A stretch of DNA of 64,000 nucleotides from Pseudomonas syringae (GCF_000737245.1 NZ_JPQU01000026.1:38622-102621), one strand, 5' to 3'. Counted from the first letter of the stretch, positions 9,339 to 18,978 are shown. Notes: generated by a model from the sequence alone, not told the origin. Numbers and translations are program-made.

Positions 9339-9396
9339 CCCGCGTTGCCGTAGAAACAGCATTCATTAAAAGCAGTAACCACTTTAAAAGTAGTAA

Positions 9397-9576
<180 letters not shown>

Positions 9577-9578
9577 AT

Positions 9579-10046
9579 ATGCGCACTTCGTTCCATTCAC
9601 TCGCCGCCGCCCTGTTAATGGGCGGCAGCACAATGGCGATGGCTGCCAATGATGGACAGACCCGAGTGAACGAGCTCCTTAGCTCTGCACCCGAGTATCG
9701 CCAGACCTGGGAAGGCGTTGTTAAGAAAGAAGAACGGCTACCTGATTGGGTAATCAATCTTTCTGGCGCTTCGGAGCAGCAGATGCAGGCTGTTACGGAA
9801 GAGGGCAAGCCCTTCATCGTCGGGCCATTGTGTGAAACCGCTGAAAGCTGCAAAAGCAAACGCCTGATCGTGGCTTTCAGCCTCGATAAGGATGATGCCT
9901 ATGCCATGTTGGTCGAAGTGCCTGCGGGCTTGCCTACGGACAAGTCTCCAACGCGCCATGCGACCTACCGTTTCCTCGGCGATCCGGATGATGGAATGAA
10001 GAAGCTGTTGGATGAAGAGCTTCGCAAGGATCCGAACTGGTATTAA
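9579..10046 (+). CDS. ivy: Ivy-family (inhibitor of vertebrate lysozyme) periplasmic protein
   Basis: 155 residues starting MRTSFHS with a signal peptide cleaved near AMA-AND. I chose the ATG at 9579 because it lies right after the DUF1328 stop and opens the signal peptide; an upstream extension overlapping that gene is unlikely. The Ivy core is visible (YRQTWEGVV, PDWV, KPFIVGPLC). The inhibitory loop, CKPHDC in E. coli Ivy, reads CETAESC here: the two cysteines remain, but the loop is one residue longer and has no histidine. Lysozyme inhibition may therefore be weak or lost, as reported for one of the two P. aeruginosa paralogues. Last gene of the envelope cluster. Confidence 0.88.
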   Translation: MRTSFHSLAAALLMGGSTMAMAANDGQTRVNELLSSAPEYRQTWEGVVKKEERLPDWVINLSGASEQQMQAVTEEGKPFIVGPLCETAESCKSKRLIVAFSLDKDDAYAMLVEVPAGLPTDKSPTRHATYRFLGDPDDGMKKLLDEELRKDPNWY

Positions 10047-10072
10047 GTAATACCAAGAACTCGTGAACAGAG

Positions 10073-10097
10073 AGCACTCTTGTTCGGAGTGCTTTTT
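10073..10097 (+). terminator. Rho-independent terminator after the Ivy-like gene
   Basis: Seven-base stem AGCACTC/GAGTGCT with a seven-base loop and a T run, 27 bases after the stop. It ends the cluster that starts at the 8939 promoter. Confidence 0.85.
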
Positions 10098-10667
10098 GAG
10101 CTGCGCCGCTCCACGACGGTGGCGCATGACCATGGGGCCGGGATGCTTTGATCGTTTGGATCGAAGTGACCTAGGGGTACAGGGAGTACCTCCGTTGAGG
10201 GCCGGGTCAGGAAGAACCGCGATGCAAGTTCTGCTTGCGTCGCGTTTACTCATTTCTACCAGCGGCACATGGCCGCACATCCGGGTTTTTCTGTAGGAAA
10301 TTTCCGCGCTTCATCGAAGAATCCCCCCCCCCCGCTGTAACCCCCTCTTTTGAATGCCTAAAAACTCCACAGACGCCGTTTTAGCCACCTGTGCGCCGAA
10401 ATGCGGCACTCGGATGTCGTTTTCAGATAGGTTTTATGTCGCAAACGTTATGCCGATTCGGCATGGGGTAGTCATTTACGGCATTAGACGCTGCCTCTTC
10501 TCGTGGGAATAGTTGCGCCTTTTTTCGCCAGCTACAGAGCCAGGATGCTCGCTTGCGGCACCTACTCTGGACGGCTCTGACAGTCACTGCTTCGGATTGC
10601 TGTGGATTGGCAATATTGTGCAGGCGTGTTTTCAGAGATGTCCGGCCACTTGAAAAAAGGTAACGAC
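10098..10667. other. Gene-free 570-bp stretch upstream of gltP
   Basis: No frame here looks like a real gene. Contents seen: an 11-C homopolymer at 10323-10333; TGTAGGAAATTTCC at about 10292-10305, repeated near 24395; a small dyad ATGCCGA-TT-CGGCAT near 10450; and the gltP ribosome-binding site. The GC-rich first half (10100-10280) has neither coding character nor REP arms. Confidence 0.7.
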
Positions 10668-11999
10668 ATGAAGAAGGCAAAGCTGAGCCTGGCCTGGCAG
10701 ATCCTCATCGGTCTGGTACTCGGGATTGCGCTGGGTGCGCTGCTCAACCATTTCAGTGCCGAGAAGGCGTGGTGGATCAGTAATATCCTTCAACCTGCCG
10801 GCGATATCTTCATTCGCCTGATCAAGATGATCGTCGTCCCGATTGTGGTTGCGTCGCTGGTAGTGGGCATCGCAGGTGTCGGCGACGCCAAAAAGCTCGG
10901 GCGTATCGGCCTCAAGACCATTCTCTACTTCGAAGTTGTGACCACCGTTGCGATTCTGGTTGGGCTGGTGCTGGCCAACGTTTTTCACCCGGGTGCCGGC
11001 ATCGACATGAGCACCCTGGGCACGGTCGATATCTCCAAGTACACGGCAACCACGGCCGAAGTGCAGCATGACCATGCCTTCATCGCGACGATTCTTAACC
11101 TGATCCCGTCCAATATCTTCGCCGCCGTTGCCCGTGGCGATATGTTGCCGATCATCTTCTTCTCGGTGATGTTCGGTCTGGGTTTGGCCAGTCTCGACGC
11201 CGAAGTCCGCGACCCGGTGCTGAAGGTTTTCCAGGGCGTTTCGGAAACCATGTTCAAGGTCACTCACATGATCATGAAATACGCGCCGATCGGTGTATTT
11301 GCATTGATCGCCGTGACCGTAGCCAACTTTGGTTTCGCGTCGCTGCTGCCGTTGGCCAAGCTGGTGATCCTCGTCTACTTCGCCATCGCCTTCTTCGCGT
11401 TCGTGGTGCTTGGTCTGATTGCCCGCCTGTTCGGCTTCTCGGTGATCAAGTTGATGCGCATCTTCAAGGACGAGTTGATCCTGGCCTACTCCACCGCCAG
11501 CTCCGAAACCGCCCTGCCGCGGGTGATCAGCAAGATGGAAGCCTATGGCGCACCGAAAGCCATTTGCAGCTTCGTGGTGCCGACAGGCTATTCGTTCAAC
11601 CTTGATGGCTCGACCTTGTACCAGAGCATTGCCGCCATGTTTATTGCCCAGCTTTATGGCATTGATTTGTCGCTGGGCCAGCAACTGATGCTGGTATTCA
11701 CCCTGATGGTCACGTCCAAGGGGATCGCGGGTGTGCCGGGTGTTTCCTTTGTAGTGCTGCTGGCGACGCTTGGTAGCGTTGGTATTCCACTGGAAGGCCT
11801 GGCATTCATCGCTGGTGTTGACCGCATCATGGACATGGCTCGCACCGCACTCAATGTGATCGGCAACGCCTTGGCGGTGTTGGTGATTTCGCGCTGGGAA
11901 GGCATGTACGACGACGCCAAAGGCGAGCGCTACTGGAACTCCCTGCCCCATTGGCGCAGTAAAGAGCCGTTGTCTGGGGTTGAGTCAAGTAAGGCTTAA
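10668..11999 (+). CDS. gltP: Glutamate/aspartate:proton symporter GltP
   Basis: 443-residue DAACS-family (SDF) carrier that takes up glutamate and aspartate with protons across the inner membrane. I chose the ATG at 10668 (MKKAKLSLAW) because it has an AAGG site and opens directly into the first helix; upstream in-frame starts add an unrelated leader. Family landmarks are visible: multiple hydrophobic helices, AYSTASSETALP (the serine-rich reentrant loop), GYSFNLDGSTLYQ, and the late MDMARTALNVIGNA segment that carries substrate-binding residues. It stands alone between a long leader and a REPIN array. Confidence 0.95.
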   Translation: MKKAKLSLAWQILIGLVLGIALGALLNHFSAEKAWWISNILQPAGDIFIRLIKMIVVPIVVASLVVGIAGVGDAKKLGRIGLKTILYFEVVTTVAILVGLVLANVFHPGAGIDMSTLGTVDISKYTATTAEVQHDHAFIATILNLIPSNIFAAVARGDMLPIIFFSVMFGLGLASLDAEVRDPVLKVFQGVSETMFKVTHMIMKYAPIGVFALIAVTVANFGFASLLPLAKLVILVYFAIAFFAFVVLGLIARLFGFSVIKLMRIFKDELILAYSTASSETALPRVISKMEAYGAPKAICSFVVPTGYSFNLDGSTLYQSIAAMFIAQLYGIDLSLGQQLMLVFTLMVTSKGIAGVPGVSFVVLLATLGSVGIPLEGLAFIAGVDRIMDMARTALNVIGNALAVLVISRWEGMYDDAKGERYWNSLPHWRSKEPLSGVESSKA

Positions 12000-12025
12000 T
12001 TTCAAAACCTCGGCTATTCTGTGGC

Positions 12026-12433
12026 GGTGGGTTTGCTCGTGAATGGTTTTTCAGCGAAATAACTTTCGACTGACCTGACGCCATCGCGAGCAAGCTCACT
12101 CCTACAGAATTTTGTTTAATCCGTTGGAGCGGCTGGGCGGCATCCGACTTGCCCGCGAACCAGGCGTCTCGGTCTGTCAGAAACACCACGTCATCGTTCA
12201 TCGCGGGCAAGCGCGCTCCTACGGATGGAACACGATCTCTGTGGGAGCGAGGCTTGCCCGCGAATCAGGCACCTCGGCTTATCAGATTCCCCGCGTCATC
12301 GTTCTTCGCGAGCAAGCTCGGCTCCCACAGGGATACGCGGTCCGTTGGAGCGAGGCTTGCCCGCGAACCAGGTGCCTCGGTCTGTCAGACACATCACGTC
12401 ACCGTTCTTCGCGAGCAAGCCCGGCTCCAATAG
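12026..12433. repeat. Tandem REPIN array, class A, about four units
   Basis: After a degenerate unit (12026-12107) three head-to-tail REPINs follow at about 12123-12223, 12241-12330 and 12344-12433. Each has arms of the GGAGCGAGGCTTGCCCGCGA type. Their spacers are related, sharing CCTCGG, a TCAGA core and CACGTCA-CGTTC near the end. The array fills the whole gap between convergent gltP and cyaA. Confidence 0.85.
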
Positions 12434-12443
12434 GGCTGTGCGT

Positions 12444-15293
12444 TCAAGCCTGAGCCATGGCGTCATTCAGGGATTTTTCCAGATGTGCTTTGTAGCGCAG
12501 ATAGAGAATGCTCTGCCCTCGTGAATCTCCCAGCAGCCCTGAAAGATCCAGGTCGGTGATGTAACAGCGATAGCGCTCAGGTTCAATGCGCTGCTCCAGG
12601 ATCTGCCGGGCTACGACGCTGAAGAGTTGATCGCCATGTTCCAGCTCGGAAAACTCCTGGTTGTCGCAGTACAGAGTGACGCTCACCTGACCGGGTGATG
12701 CTTCCTCGATAATCGCCTGCACATCGTAAAACGGCTTATCCATCGCCACCGGCGCATTGCGCGGTTCGATACGTCGTGCGCGCGCCAGCCCTGAGGGCAG
12801 TAGCTGGTAATAGAGAATATCCAGTCGCGTCGGTTCAAGAGGGTTGTCCAGCGGCAGCATGGCCCCGCGTCGATATACCAGCGAGCGGAAGAACCGCTGC
12901 AAGGGCATCAGCAAACTGGTTTCGTCATGGTAGGGCAGACTTTGATGCCATAAAGCGTTGCGCTCATCGAGTACGTAAAGCTCAGCGGTCGCCTGATTGA
13001 TCCGATAAAAGACCTGGATGCACTCCGGCTGGCCGGACGGCAGGATCAACGCCAGATCGTGCTCGGCCAATGCGTGTGGGTCCAGATGCAGCGGGCTGTA
13101 GCGAGGTATCTCCTCGCCCAGGTATTCAAACAGGCCTGCAAGGCTGTTGATCACCACCTGCGTCACTGGCTGGGCCGGGACCATTTCCAGAACGTGATAC
13201 TGCTGCTGAACCTGAATCAGATAGCGGTGATTAAGGCGTTGTGCATGCAGCAGCTGCGCGGTGGCGACCAGCTCCTCCACTCGCTGGGCAATGGCTGGTG
13301 CCCGGTTGTGGCAGAAGCAGCGCACGCGCACCACAGGCTGCGCAGCTCCTACGGGCAGGTTGCTCAACAGGTCGCTCAGGCAGTCGAGCAAGGCGTGTTC
13401 GCCATCATGACGGGTGACCAGAATTTCGTTCCAGCTGTTGAGCGTGATCTGATCCAGCGTCAGTACGAGGTTCTCCCGAACCCCTGCGTAACTCAGCGAG
13501 TCGGTGCGCTCGGTGGTCATCAGGATGTTGAGGTCGCGGTGGTGCCTGAGAGGGTCGACCCCCACGTTGACCAGCAACAGGATTTCCCTGGGTACGCTGG
13601 CACTGAGCAAACGTTCTTCGCTCACCACCTCTAGCGGCATCGGAATCTGTTGTTGCAGCGCGCCGAGCAGGTTGAACAGCTCGATCTCGCTCAAGTCGCT
13701 GCTACCCGGATGCAGCGCGAGCCGGGTGGAGGTGTCGATGATGTTGTTGCGATGACACCAGGTCAGCAGCTCCAGAAGTTCTCGGCTGCGCTTGATGGGT
13801 GAAAAATTGAGCCAGTCCTGAGGGCCGAGGCTGCCGTTATACAGCGCCCACTGAGTCTTTCCTGGCTCGCGGCGGTTGTCTGATTGCACCAGTGTCAGGG
13901 TGTCTTCAGCCAGATCGGGAGCAATGCCGGGGTTGATGTACTCGATTTTGCCGGCCTTGCGCTCGAAAGCGGCATACAGCCTGCGGCCAAGCACATTGAG
14001 GTCCCGGGTATTGGCCGAGCTGCCTACATTTTGAGTTCGGGCAAATTGCGTCAGAAAGCGATAGCTGTAATTGAGTTCGTTGACCAGTGTCCGGCGTTCA
14101 AGGGTCACCTGACGGACTTTCCACTGACTGCGGCTGTCTAGCAACAACAGTTGCCGTTCATTCCAGCCCCATTCCTGCGTCAGGCGCTCCAGCAGTTGTC
14201 GCTGCCAACCCGTGCTGCGCAGCCGCGTGCTGCCGGTGAGCTTTTTATTCACTTTCAAATACAGGGCGCGGCGCACCAACTCCAGGCGCTCAGACTCGCC
14301 ACGCTGGACGAGGTATTCCTCTATGCGGCGATAGACCACCATGTACGGGTCCAGCTCATCCAGATCCAGCTGGTTGGCGAACACCGCCTCCTTGAAGCGC
14401 AGGCTCAGGCACTGCACCTGAGGGTGTTCACTGGCATAGACCTCAATCAGCAACAGTTTGAGCACCGATTTGTAAGGCGACTCAATGCCTTTGAACAGCT
14501 GCCACAACCCCGCGCCAAGGAACTCCCCCGGCGGGATTTGCGCCAGATGACCCAAGTCCAGCACCTCGTCGGCGCGGATGAAGCGTTTGGAGAGCAAAGT
14601 GTGGGTGAAATCGGTGTAACGCCGCTCTTCGTAAGTGGGTACCAGCCACCACATCGGCGTGCGGCCAGCGAGGCAGATGGCCGTGCGGTAGAACTCATCC
14701 AGCAACAGATAATGCTGGGTAGTGCCGCAGTCGTCTGAGCTGAGTTGCGCGTCGCGCTCGCCAGTCACGAAACGTTGCGGGTCGATCAGGAAAAAATGCG
14801 CTTCGGCACCCTGGCTATCAGCCCAGGCTTCCAGCGCCTGGCACTTTCTGCGCAACTCGGCGATTTCGCTGTCGGTCAACTCCGGGTCGTGGCAGACCCA
14901 GACGTCCATGTCGCTTTCTTCGGCTTGCGCCAGGGTGCCAAGGCTGCCCATCAAAAACAGGCCATGAATCGGCTGGCGCACGGTGCCCAGGGGCGACTTG
15001 TAGGAAAACGAGCGGGTCAGGCGTTGGGCTTCGGCCAAGGCCAGTGTGCTGGGCTGATAATTGGATACGCCGGCGGGCGTGCTGCCGGAAACATAGCCCG
15101 GTAACAGCGGGTGGTTGACATGGAAAAACAGCGGGAGCAGGTTCAGCACGGTCTGTTGGCGGGTCGACATTCCTTCGAGGGCACGGGAAAGCCGCCCGTT
15201 GCTCAGGGTCATGAAGCGGGTGCGAAGCTGGGTAAGCACGACTCGGTCGATGCCTTGATCCAGGTCGGGACGAATTTCGGAATTTCGCGTCAT
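12444..15293 (-). CDS. cyaA: Class I adenylate cyclase CyaA
   Basis: 949 residues, the usual length for gamma-proteobacterial class I cyclases that make cAMP from ATP in the cytoplasm. The N-terminal catalytic half has the nucleotidyltransferase signature MGSLGTLAQAEESDMDVW and LIDPQRFVTGERD. The C-terminal half is the regulatory region, in enterics controlled by the glucose PTS. In Pseudomonas, cAMP acts through Vfr-type CRP proteins on virulence and twitching rather than on classic carbon repression. The frame is intact. The downstream side is a REPIN array with no clear terminator. Confidence 0.97.
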   Translation of the reverse strand: MTRNSEIRPDLDQGIDRVVLTQLRTRFMTLSNGRLSRALEGMSTRQQTVLNLLPLFFHVNHPLLPGYVSGSTPAGVSNYQPSTLALAEAQRLTRSFSYKSPLGTVRQPIHGLFLMGSLGTLAQAEESDMDVWVCHDPELTDSEIAELRRKCQALEAWADSQGAEAHFFLIDPQRFVTGERDAQLSSDDCGTTQHYLLLDEFYRTAICLAGRTPMWWLVPTYEERRYTDFTHTLLSKRFIRADEVLDLGHLAQIPPGEFLGAGLWQLFKGIESPYKSVLKLLLIEVYASEHPQVQCLSLRFKEAVFANQLDLDELDPYMVVYRRIEEYLVQRGESERLELVRRALYLKVNKKLTGSTRLRSTGWQRQLLERLTQEWGWNERQLLLLDSRSQWKVRQVTLERRTLVNELNYSYRFLTQFARTQNVGSSANTRDLNVLGRRLYAAFERKAGKIEYINPGIAPDLAEDTLTLVQSDNRREPGKTQWALYNGSLGPQDWLNFSPIKRSRELLELLTWCHRNNIIDTSTRLALHPGSSDLSEIELFNLLGALQQQIPMPLEVVSEERLLSASVPREILLLVNVGVDPLRHHRDLNILMTTERTDSLSYAGVRENLVLTLDQITLNSWNEILVTRHDGEHALLDCLSDLLSNLPVGAAQPVVRVRCFCHNRAPAIAQRVEELVATAQLLHAQRLNHRYLIQVQQQYHVLEMVPAQPVTQVVINSLAGLFEYLGEEIPRYSPLHLDPHALAEHDLALILPSGQPECIQVFYRINQATAELYVLDERNALWHQSLPYHDETSLLMPLQRFFRSLVYRRGAMLPLDNPLEPTRLDILYYQLLPSGLARARRIEPRNAPVAMDKPFYDVQAIIEEASPGQVSVTLYCDNQEFSELEHGDQLFSVVARQILEQRIEPERYRCYITDLDLSGLLGDSRGQSILYLRYKAHLEKSLNDAMAQA

Positions 15294-15427
15294 TACAACT
15301 CAAACCGGCTGCCGGTTTAGACAAAGGGGCAGCGTTGAAGGGGTGAGCTAGACGGCGGGCAGGTACGCGTTGCGCGCGTTTATTGTTCTGGCGCCAATTT
15401 TCTATCGGCGCAGTTTTCCATAAATGA

Positions 15428-15463
15428 AGGGTCCGCTGAACCTATTTTGGCGACGGACCCTTG
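15428..15463 (-). terminator. Possible hairpin after the TIGR02647 gene
   Basis: AAGGGTCCG and its complement CGGACCCTT pair across an 18-base loop just beyond the stop of the minus-strand gene. No T run follows, so this is weak. Confidence 0.35.
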
Positions 15464-15469
15464 CAGCGT

Positions 15470-15718
15470 TCAGGCAGCTTGTTTGGCAACGTTAAGGATA
15501 GTGAGCAGAGATTGCGCGTGTTCAGCGGCTTCCAGTCCAAGACTGGTGAGATAACCACCATCGACCTGAGTCGTCAGGCCTTTATCGAAAAGTCTTTGCG
15601 CAGCAGCAACAGCGGTCGGAGCCGCAACATGATGGACTTTGAGTCCTTCGAGGGTATTGCCCAGATTGAAGAGTGCGAGGATTTCCAGTTCGGCAACCAG
15701 CTCAGGGGTATACGACAT
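15470..15718 (-). CDS. TIGR02647 family small protein
   Basis: 82 residues, MSYTPELVAELEIL onward. I chose the ATG at 15718 because GGAG lies five bases upstream; the frame continues to 15754 without a good site. The protein is helical with a winged-helix-like spacing and the family phrase LFNLGNTLEGLKVHH. TIGR02647 proteins occur in Pseudomonas and relatives and are presumed DNA-binding, without experimental proof known to me. The neighbour on the other side is cyaA. Confidence 0.85.
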   Translation of the reverse strand: MSYTPELVAELEILALFNLGNTLEGLKVHHVAAPTAVAAAQRLFDKGLTTQVDGGYLTSLGLEAAEHAQSLLTILNVAKQAA

Positions 15719-15943
15719 AGGTGCTCCAGACTTTTTTCTAGTAATACGCCTCACTGACTGGCGGGTGTCCGGGAATCAACGTGTCGGTGCTGCGCTCGTC
15801 GGTTCTGGATGACCGTTAAAGCCGGCTCGGCGTGACAGCCTCGTTTGGATAGTGGCAGCGAGGCTTTTGCAGTGTAGTACGGGTCTGGAGTTTTTGCAGA
15901 CTGTGCTGGGCCAATCGTCAGATTGGCGTGAGAGCCGCGTTGC

Positions 15944-16219
15944 TCATGCCTCGGGCGGCAATTCCGGTAAGGCGCGCAGCGCCGCTTCGTACCATTCGGT
16001 ATTGAATGCGCGATCTTCTTCAAGCAGTCCGTCGATTTCGATAGCCAGCACGTGGGCCATCAGCTGCAGAATCTCTTCGCGCTCATAACCCACCAGCGTC
16101 AGCTTGTTGAAAGTGGCTTTGGCGGCAGGCGGGTTGTCGCTTTCGATCTGATTTTCGATGGCCTGGATCAGGGTCGATTCAGCGAACTCTTCTTCGTCGT
16201 TGTCGATTTTGTCGGTCAT
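15944..16219 (-). CDS. Conserved acidic small protein, unknown function
   Basis: 91 residues, MTDKIDNDEEEFAES onward; the ATG at 16219 gives an acidic cytosolic protein, while the frame upstream to 16291 runs into REP sequence. It has a mixed helical pattern (STLIQAIENQIESDNPPAAK, then YEREEILQLMAHVLAIEIDG) and ends LPELPPEA. I recognise no catalytic motif. It lies between the TIGR02647 gene and argH on the same strand, with a REPIN separating it from argH, so it is probably its own unit. Confidence 0.75.
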   Translation of the reverse strand: MTDKIDNDEEEFAESTLIQAIENQIESDNPPAAKATFNKLTLVGYEREEILQLMAHVLAIEIDGLLEEDRAFNTEWYEAALRALPELPPEA

Positions 16220-16257
16220 GGGGGTGTTCCTCAAAAGAATATATGTCGAGCACTTCC

Positions 16258-16351
16258 CTGTGGGAGCGGTGCTTGCCCGCGATAAGGCCAACTCGGTTTA
16301 CAGCCCTGCACCGAGTCATCGTTCATCGCGGGCAAGCACCGCTCCCACAGG
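16258..16351. repeat. REPIN, class A (GCGGTGCTTGCCCGCGAT arms)
   Basis: Two perfect arms of about 27 bases (16258-16284 and 16325-16351) flank a 40-base spacer related to those of the 12.1-12.4 kb array (CTCGG, GTCATCGTTC). It lies between argH and the small acidic gene. Confidence 0.9.
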
Positions 16352-16370
16352 AGTGCTCCACCGAATCTGT

Positions 16371-17765
16371 TTAGCGCGAAGCCAACAGTGCCTGGCCGCG
16401 AGCCGCCGCCGCCTTGACCTGCGCTGGCGCGGTGCCGCCGATGTGGTCACGGGCGTTGACCGAGCCTTCCAGGGTCAGAACGGCAAATACGTCTTGCTCG
16501 ATCTGATCACTGAACTTGCGCAGTTCTTCCAGGCTCATTTCAGCCAGGTCCTTGCCGCTTTCGACGCCGTACTTAACAGCATGACCAACGATTTCGTGGC
16601 AGTCACGGAACGGCAGGCCACGACGCACCAGATAGTCGGCCAGGTCAGTCGCAGTAGAGAAACCACGCAGAGCGGCTTCACGCATGATGGCGTGCTTGGG
16701 CTTGATCGCCGGGATCATGTCGGCAAAGGCACGCAGCGAATCGCGCAGCGTATCGGCGGCGTCGAACAACGGCTCTTTGTCTTCCTGGTTGTCCTTGTTG
16801 TAAGCCAGAGGCTGGCCCTTCATCAAGGTCAGCAAGCCCATCAAGGCGCCGAAAACGCGGCCGCTCTTGCCACGCACCAACTCCGGGACGTCCGGGTTTT
16901 TCTTCTGGGGCATGATCGAGCTGCCGGTGCAGAAGCGATCCGGCAGATCGATGAACTGGAACTGGGCGCTGGTCCACAGCACCAGCTCTTCCGAGAAGCG
17001 CGACAAGTGCATCATCGCGATGCTGGCGGCGGAGCAGAATTCAATGGCGAAGTCGCGATCCGACACGCTGTCCAGCGAGTTACCGCCAACCACGTCGAAA
17101 CCCAGCAGTTTGCAGGTCAGTTCACGGTCGATGGGGTAAGTGGTGCCTGCCAGTGCTGCGCTGCCCAGTGGCATGCGGTTAAGGCGTTTGCGGCAATCCA
17201 CGAGACGCTCGTAATCGCGGCTCAGCATCTCGAACCACGCCAGCATGTGGTGACCGAACGTCACTGGCTGTGCGGTCTGCAAGTGCGTGAAGCCCGGCAT
17301 GATGGTTTCGGCTTCTCGCTCGGCCTGACCCAGCAGGCCCTGTTGCAGGCGAGTGATCTCGGACAGAATCAGATCGATCTCGTCACGCAGCCACAGGCGG
17401 ATATCGGTCGCGACCTGATCGTTACGGCTGCGACCGGTGTGCAATTTTTTGCCGGTGATGCCGATGCGGTCAGTCAGACGCGCTTCGATGTTCATGTGCA
17501 CATCTTCCAGATCGACGCGCCAGTCGAAACTGCCGGCTTCGATCTCGGCCTGGATAGTATTCAGGCCATCGATGATGGTGTCGCGCTCGGCGTCGGTCAA
17601 AACGCCAACGTGGGCCAGCATCGTCGCGTGGGCGATGGAACCCATGATGTCGTGGCGATAGAGGCGTTGGTCAAAGGTGACGGAGGCCGTGAAGCGCGCG
17701 ACGAAAGCGTCGACGGGTTCACTGAAGCGGCCGCCCCAGGACTGGTTGGTCTTGTCGGTGCTCAT
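16371..17765 (-). CDS. argH: Argininosuccinate lyase ArgH
   Basis: 464 residues, the normal length. It splits argininosuccinate into arginine and fumarate, the last step of arginine synthesis. The fumarase/lyase signature [17 protein letters not shown] carries the flexible catalytic serine loop. Other conserved stretches are [13 protein letters not shown] and [15 protein letters not shown]. It is divergent from algZ, as in other pseudomonads, with about 130 bp between the starts that must hold both promoters. The REPIN at 16258 follows its stop. Confidence 0.97.
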   Translation of the reverse strand: MSTDKTNQSWGGRFSEPVDAFVARFTASVTFDQRLYRHDIMGSIAHATMLAHVGVLTDAERDTIIDGLNTIQAEIEAGSFDWRVDLEDVHMNIEARLTDRIGITGKKLHTGRSRNDQVATDIRLWLRDEIDLILSEITRLQQGLLGQAEREAETIMPGFTHLQTAQPVTFGHHMLAWFEMLSRDYERLVDCRKRLNRMPLGSAALAGTTYPIDRELTCKLLGFDVVGGNSLDSVSDRDFAIEFCSAASIAMMHLSRFSEELVLWTSAQFQFIDLPDRFCTGSSIMPQKKNPDVPELVRGKSGRVFGALMGLLTLMKGQPLAYNKDNQEDKEPLFDAADTLRDSLRAFADMIPAIKPKHAIMREAALRGFSTATDLADYLVRRGLPFRDCHEIVGHAVKYGVESGKDLAEMSLEELRKFSDQIEQDVFAVLTLEGSVNARDHIGGTAPAQVKAAAARGQALLASR

Positions 17766-17895
17766 GGATTCGCTCGTGATCTGCTGAAAATGGCGTGCCC
17801 GCGTTAATCGCAGGGCGCCCGCGATAATAACAGGTTGCGATTTTTTTATTCTTCAGCGGCTTGCCGCCTGCACGTACAGCGTCGAGACTGGCGTC

Positions 17896-18978
17896 ATGCG
17901 AAAGAGCCTCCCGAACCAGCGCCCGCCCTCCGAGCCGGGTAAAGAATTTTTCCTCCCCGAACTGTGCCTGCCCCAGGCGCTGCTGGTATTGGTACTGCTC
18001 GCTGAATTGTTGGTGCTGGTGCTGGTATTGGTGGAGCCGATGCGGCCGACATTCGATTGGGTGCGGCTGGCCCTGATGTCGCTGTTTGTGCAATGGATCG
18101 TGTTGCTGTCGGCGGCGCTGTTATGCAGTCTGCGCCCATGGCTGGCGCGCCTGCCTGCCGGGCTCGCCGGGTTGATCGGCTGTCTGCTGGTGGTCGCGCT
18201 GACCCTGTTGTGTACCGCCGTCACGGACATTTGCCAACTCACCGGGCGTTTGAGTCTGGGTGGGATGGTGGAGCGCTACATACGCTACGGAGTTATCGCG
18301 CTGATCATGTCGGCCTTGATGCTGCGTTATTTTTATCTGCAGAGTCAGTGGCGCAAGCAACAGCAAGGTGAGCTGCGGGCCCGGATTGAATCCCTGCAAG
18401 CGCGCATCCGCCCGCACTTTCTATTCAACACCCTGAACAGCATCGCCAGCCTCGTGGCGACCAGTCCGGCCAAGGCCGAGCAGGCGGTGCTGGACCTTTC
18501 CGATCTTTTTCGCGCCAGTCTTGCCAAGCCCGGAAGCCTGGTGACCTGGCGCGACGAGGTTGAATTGGCGAAACGATATTTATCGATTGAGCAATATCGT
18601 CTCGGCGAGCGTCTACAGTTGGACTGGGTGATCAGTGGAATTCCAGACGACCTGCCAATTCCCCAGCTAACCTTGCAGCCATTACTGGAAAACGCTTTGC
18701 TTTATGGCATCGCACCTCGGGTCGAAGGTGGTGTCGTAAAAGTTGAGGCGGACTATGAAGGGGGTGAATTCATATTGTGCGTAAGTAATCCCTACGATGA
18801 AGTTGCCAGTCGGCAGACTTCCAACGGCACTCAACAGGCCCTGGTAAATATCGGTGCACGTATTACGGCACTTTTTGGTCCGCACGCCAGTCTGAGCGTG
18901 GAGCGCCGTGACGGTCGTCACTACACCTGTCTACGCTATCCTTGTGCGAGACTCACGCAGGAAGCCAGAGCTATATGA
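17896..18978 (+). CDS. algZ: Sensor histidine kinase AlgZ (FimS)
   Basis: 360-residue LytS/YehU-type kinase partner of AlgR. Four or five hydrophobic helices occupy about residues 25-148; then a His_kinase domain has RPHFLFNTLN (His174 in this numbering) and a C-terminal ATPase-like region has LTLQPLLENALLYG. The typical DxGxG nucleotide box is not obvious, in line with AlgZ being an unusual kinase. Its stop overlaps the algR start by four bases (ATGA), implying coupled translation. In P. aeruginosa this pair controls twitching motility, alginate and virulence genes. Confidence 0.95.
   Translation: MRKSLPNQRPPSEPGKEFFLPELCLPQALLVLVLLAELLVLVLVLVEPMRPTFDWVRLALMSLFVQWIVLLSAALLCSLRPWLARLPAGLAGLIGCLLVVALTLLCTAVTDICQLTGRLSLGGMVERYIRYGVIALIMSALMLRYFYLQSQWRKQQQGELRARIESLQARIRPHFLFNTLNSIASLVATSPAKAEQAVLDLSDLFRASLAKPGSLVTWRDEVELAKRYLSIEQYRLGERLQLDWVISGIPDDLPIPQLTLQPLLENALLYGIAPRVEGGVVKVEADYEGGEFILCVSNPYDEVASRQTSNGTQQALVNIGARITALFGPHASLSVERRDGRHYTCLRYPCARLTQEARAI

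Noticed and set aside
10063..10296. A 77-codon frame following the Ivy gene
   Set aside because: It starts inside the terminator hairpin and has no family resemblance or good start.
10423..10680. An 85-codon minus-strand frame upstream of gltP
   Set aside because: It overlaps the gltP start region, is Arg/Ser-rich without hydrophobic core pattern, and lacks a ribosome-binding site.
10632..11951. A 439-codon open frame opposite gltP
   Set aside because: His/Asn/Gln-rich composition is typical of the reverse strand of a membrane-protein gene; no ribosome-binding site or domain.
12026..12433. CRISPR array
   Set aside because: Regular spacing is superficial: units are inverted-repeat REPINs with related rather than unique spacers, and no cas genes are present.
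16158..17807. A 549-codon open frame opposite argH
   Set aside because: It is the high-GC shadow of argH, a clear and complete gene; it also runs through a REPIN and has no recognisable domain.
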